Part shown: piece by piece, positions 61,782 to 64,000 of the stretch
Position numbering within the stretch: the stretch's first letter is position 1
Layout of the letters: the number at the start of each line of letters is the position of its first letter
NCBI GenBank assembly: GCA_001839685.1
Contig: MLAK01000793.1
Location: 62,001 to 126,000, forward strand
DNA length: 64,000 nucleotides
Reading direction: 5' to 3'
Source: Tritrichomonas foetus
Lineage: Eukaryota > Parabasalia > Tritrichomonadida > Tritrichomonadidae
The notes under the pieces: model-generated
Told to the model about the DNA's origin: nothing
What the model saw: only the letters and a program-made list of their open reading frames with translations
Databases searched by the model: none
Made by a program: the position numbers and the translations under genes

Positions 61782-63371
61782 ATGTTAAATTTAAATTCTT
61801 CGATTTCAAAAGGAGCAAACTCAAAGAATCTGGACTCAATCTCAAGTGCCGACCGAAAAACTTTGCTCTTACAACGTCTTCAAGGTAATGACCACAACGA
61901 AAGTAATTCTAATTCACAAAGCGTGAAAGATCCATCATCGATCATTGTTCGATCAGAACATAAAAATGCAACAGACTCATTACCTGATAGAATATCATCA
62001 ATACATAAATGTCCAAGTACACTGGACGATTCTTCTCGTAGAATTCCAGATGAAATCAAAATCAGGGAGGAAATTGAAAGGGAAGTCAAAAAAGAATACC
62101 AAAACAAATTTGAAAGAATGAGGCAGTTTGCATTGGAATGTTTTAGAGAATACGCAAATTTATGCCAAGAATCTCATTTAATTCAGATAAGCCGTAAACA
62201 AGAACGTTTAGGAACTATTACTACTTCAATCTCAGGTCATGCCAAATGGTGTGGTGGGGTTGAAGTCAGTCGTGTTGAGAGAGAAATTGAAATATTGACA
62301 AAAAAGTTAGAAATTCTCAAAAAGCCAGATCATCAATCTCAAAAAGTGAAATCAGATTCTGAAAATCAAAGATATGCGACCATAAAAGCATTGAAAGATA
62401 AAAAAATTCTATTAAAACAACTAGATGAAGAAAGAAAAGAATTTGCTAGAGAACTACGTTTAAATGCAGATAGATTTAATTCTGAATTCAAAGTTGGACA
62501 ATTACTCAATAATGGAAAATATGCATTAATTGAGTTTATTGGCAGAGGAGGTTTTTCAGAGGTTTGGCGTGCATTCGATATTGAGGATGTTAGAGATGTT
62601 GCTATAAAGATACAACATATGAATCCACAGTGGTCAAAACAAACCAAAGAAAATTTTGTTCGACATTCTGGACGGGAAATCCAAATTTTGAGTTCAACAC
62701 AACACAAAAATGTGGTTGGTTTTTATGAGTACTTTTATATAGGTGATAACACACTTGCTCTTGTGATGGAGTATTGCAATGGTTCTGATTTAGCAGTGGC
62801 ATTAAGAAAGAGAGGAAGAATTCCAGAAAAAGAAGCAAAATATATTCTTGCACAAGTCATAGGCGGACTTTTAGCATTAAGATCTATGGAAAAATATGTG
62901 ATTCATTATGATTTAAAGCCAGCTAATATTTTATTCACTGCTGATGGAACAGTAAAAATTACAGATTTTGGGCTTTCTAAAATAGTTGAAGGTGATACAT
63001 CTGTAATCGAGCTAACCTCACAAGGAACTGGAACATATTTCTATGCTGCGCCTGAAACTTTTCAGAAGGGAAGAGCGGTTTATATTACAAAATCAGTAGA
63101 TACTTGGTCACTTGGTATAATTTTCTATGAAATGTTATATGGTGTGAGACCTTTTGGTGAGAATGTAACATCACAGCAAACTTTTGCTAATCAATATGAG
63201 AGTCTAACAAATCAGGAAATCCATTTTCCACAGAATATGAAAGTTTCAGAACAAGGAAAAGAATTTATTAAAAAATGTTTAGAAAGGGATCCTAATGATC
63301 GCCCTGAGCTATCAACACTTGCAACAGATGATGAATATATTCATCCGATCCTTGCTGAATTGAATTTATAA
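61782..63371 (+). CDS. TLK: Tousled-like protein kinase
   Basis: Protein of 529 residues with the TLK plan: a disordered start, coiled coil at about 90-235, then a C-terminal kinase domain. Glycine loop GRGGFS at 254-259 followed by EVWRAFDIEDVRDVAIKI (K276), catalytic loop HYDLKPAN at 375-382 with the HYD of TLK, KITDFGLSKI (392-401), then the TLK-specific ELTSQGTGTYFYAAPETF. These follow animal and plant TLK almost word for word. Family role: S-phase kinase that phosphorylates the histone chaperone ASF1 and dimerises through its coiled coil. Animal TLKs are longer at the N-terminus (about 700-770 residues). The position-specific WYLPPE of animal TLK is FYAAPE here. Confidence 0.93.
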   Translation: MLNLNSSISKGANSKNLDSISSADRKTLLLQRLQGNDHNESNSNSQSVKDPSSIIVRSEHKNATDSLPDRISSIHKCPSTLDDSSRRIPDEIKIREEIEREVKKEYQNKFERMRQFALECFREYANLCQESHLIQISRKQERLGTITTSISGHAKWCGGVEVSRVEREIEILTKKLEILKKPDHQSQKVKSDSENQRYATIKALKDKKILLKQLDEERKEFARELRLNADRFNSEFKVGQLLNNGKYALIEFIGRGGFSEVWRAFDIEDVRDVAIKIQHMNPQWSKQTKENFVRHSGREIQILSSTQHKNVVGFYEYFYIGDNTLALVMEYCNGSDLAVALRKRGRIPEKEAKYILAQVIGGLLALRSMEKYVIHYDLKPANILFTADGTVKITDFGLSKIVEGDTSVIELTSQGTGTYFYAAPETFQKGRAVYITKSVDTWSLGIIFYEMLYGVRPFGENVTSQQTFANQYESLTNQEIHFPQNMKVSEQGKEFIKKCLERDPNDRPELSTLATDDEYIHPILAELNL

Positions 63372-63660
63372 ATGTGTATTTATGAACAATCGTTTTATAG
63401 TCAACTCTGATTATATAATTGAATCTATTCATTTTGTTGAGTTTTTCAGTGTTTAAATGTTAGCATATATTGAAAATATGACCAGATATATATCGGGGAA
63501 AAAAATGACAATTGATCACCTTATGAAAAAGTTCGAAAAGTCTCTCGAATATTGAATAAGTTTTTAGATGAAATTTTTGAATACTGTATCGTCATCTGAC
63601 AAATCATTCTTATTCAATTATTTCTATCGTACCATTTTTCAATGCATTTAAAAATTGCTA
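63372..63660. other. Spacer with GAAAAAGTT element
   Basis: GAAAAAGTT at 63525-63533 lies about 128-136 bases before the next ATG. No initiator match is evident beyond TTTTTCAATGC at about 63636-63646. Confidence 0.4.
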
Positions 63661-64000
63661 ATGTCGAATGATACTCTTGACCCTGAAGTACTCCAAAGGA
63701 TCATGAGTTGCTTTTTAAAATCACAACAAGAATCCTCAAACCAACAAGAAATTTTTAACGAGCTACAAAATATCGTCAACCAGGTTCCACAATTTTATCT
63801 ATACTTCATTCATATTTTAATTACGCCCGAAATTGGAAGTTTGCATCAATTATTATCGATTATTTCTCTTCGTCGATATATGCCGTTTATTAATCGAGAT
63901 CTTTTGCCGAGTTTTTTCCAGATAATTATCCCGCATTTATTAAATATTTTAATTTCGCCCATCTCGCCTCTAACGTCACATACAGCAATTTTATTAACTA
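63661..64000 (+). CDS. Transportin-like karyopherin, 5' end only
   Basis: The frame is open from ATG 63661 to the window edge (113 codons). The start resembles the first HEAT repeats of transportin (karyopherin beta2): LQRIMSCFLKSQQESSNQQE, then VNQVPQFYLYFIHILITPE, corresponding to the LNQYPDFNNYL region, and HQLLSIISLRRYM in place of the SGLILKN helix, followed by a helix pair with SHTAILLT (compare TVGILITT). Role of the family: import of M9/PY-NLS cargo such as hnRNP proteins. Because most of the gene is outside, the subfamily is tentative. It is a different karyopherin from the broken importin-beta1 gene at 4596-7334. Confidence 0.65.
   Translation, partial: MSNDTLDPEVLQRIMSCFLKSQQESSNQQEIFNELQNIVNQVPQFYLYFIHILITPEIGSLHQLLSIISLRRYMPFINRDLLPSFFQIIIPHLLNILISPISPLTSHTAILLT

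Noticed and set aside
1..64000. tRNA, rRNA, CRISPR arrays, operons, bacterial ribosome binding sites
   Set aside because: No cloverleaf or rRNA core found by eye; repeats lack spacer structure; genes are single eukaryotic units with initiators.

Overview
This window is nuclear DNA of a deep-branching, intron-poor eukaryote, most likely a trichomonad parabasalid of the Tritrichomonas type. The grounds are: very AT-rich intergenic DNA; uninterrupted genes with no recognisable introns; TCAYW-type initiator sequences just upstream of several ATGs, as described for Trichomonas; a bacterial-type glucokinase; many protein kinases and long coiled-coil proteins; and a standard genetic code with TAA, TAG and TGA all used as terminators. 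The genus is an inference from sequence style; no marker rRNA is present.

Layout. 1-2838 (-) is the 5' part of an XRN1-like 5'-3' exoribonuclease. 3253-4314 (+) is a CK1 kinase with a C-terminal CaaX-like end. 4596-7334 (-) is an importin-beta1-like gene broken by two in-frame stops. 8049-8972 (-) is an NT-C2-like protein and 9714-10430 (+) is CK2 beta. 10958-22394 holds a run of cytoskeletal or centriole-related genes: a coiled-coil protein, centrin, a CEP164-like WW/coiled-coil protein and a CCDC6-like protein, with one CAMK-like kinase among them. A minisatellite with a 985-bp assembly gap follows (22.6-23.9 kb). Then come ceramide synthase (-), the cohesin kleisin RAD21 (-), glucokinase (+), ribosomal protein eS7 (+), a Myb-like protein (+), a helical-repeat protein (+), a winged-helix-like nuclear protein (-), a 1027-residue coiled-coil protein (-), a Rab GTPase (+), an RCC1/coiled-coil/kinase fusion (+), a second CaaX-ended CK1 (-), an acidic unknown (+), UDP-glucose 4-epimerase (-), a candidate small gene, a strong rod-like RNA hairpin candidate, ribosomal protein uS11 (-), a decayed kinase/Sel1 gene, a giant RCC1 protein (-), an HMG-box protein (-), a Tousled-like kinase (+) and the start of a transportin-like gene (+).

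Genes are mostly single transcription units on both strands, with intergenic spaces of about 0.2 to 3 kb. Two recurrent upstream signals can be read by eye: TCAYW-type initiators within about 25 bases of the ATG, and a GAAAAAGT element mostly 25-130 bases upstream of several plus- and minus-strand genes.

The observations I rate highest are: the 165-nt rod-like hairpin at 53724-53888; a perfect 39-bp inverted repeat (19652-19690 / 20999-21037) in a gene-free region; the importin-beta gene with one TGA and one TAG but an otherwise intact frame; an RCC1-coiled coil-kinase fusion in the reverse order of NEK8/NEK9; two CK1 paralogues with prenylation-type tails; and an E2F-like site plus hairpin upstream of RAD21. 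Starts were set to ATG throughout. Several longer open frames begin with TTG or GTG and were trimmed.
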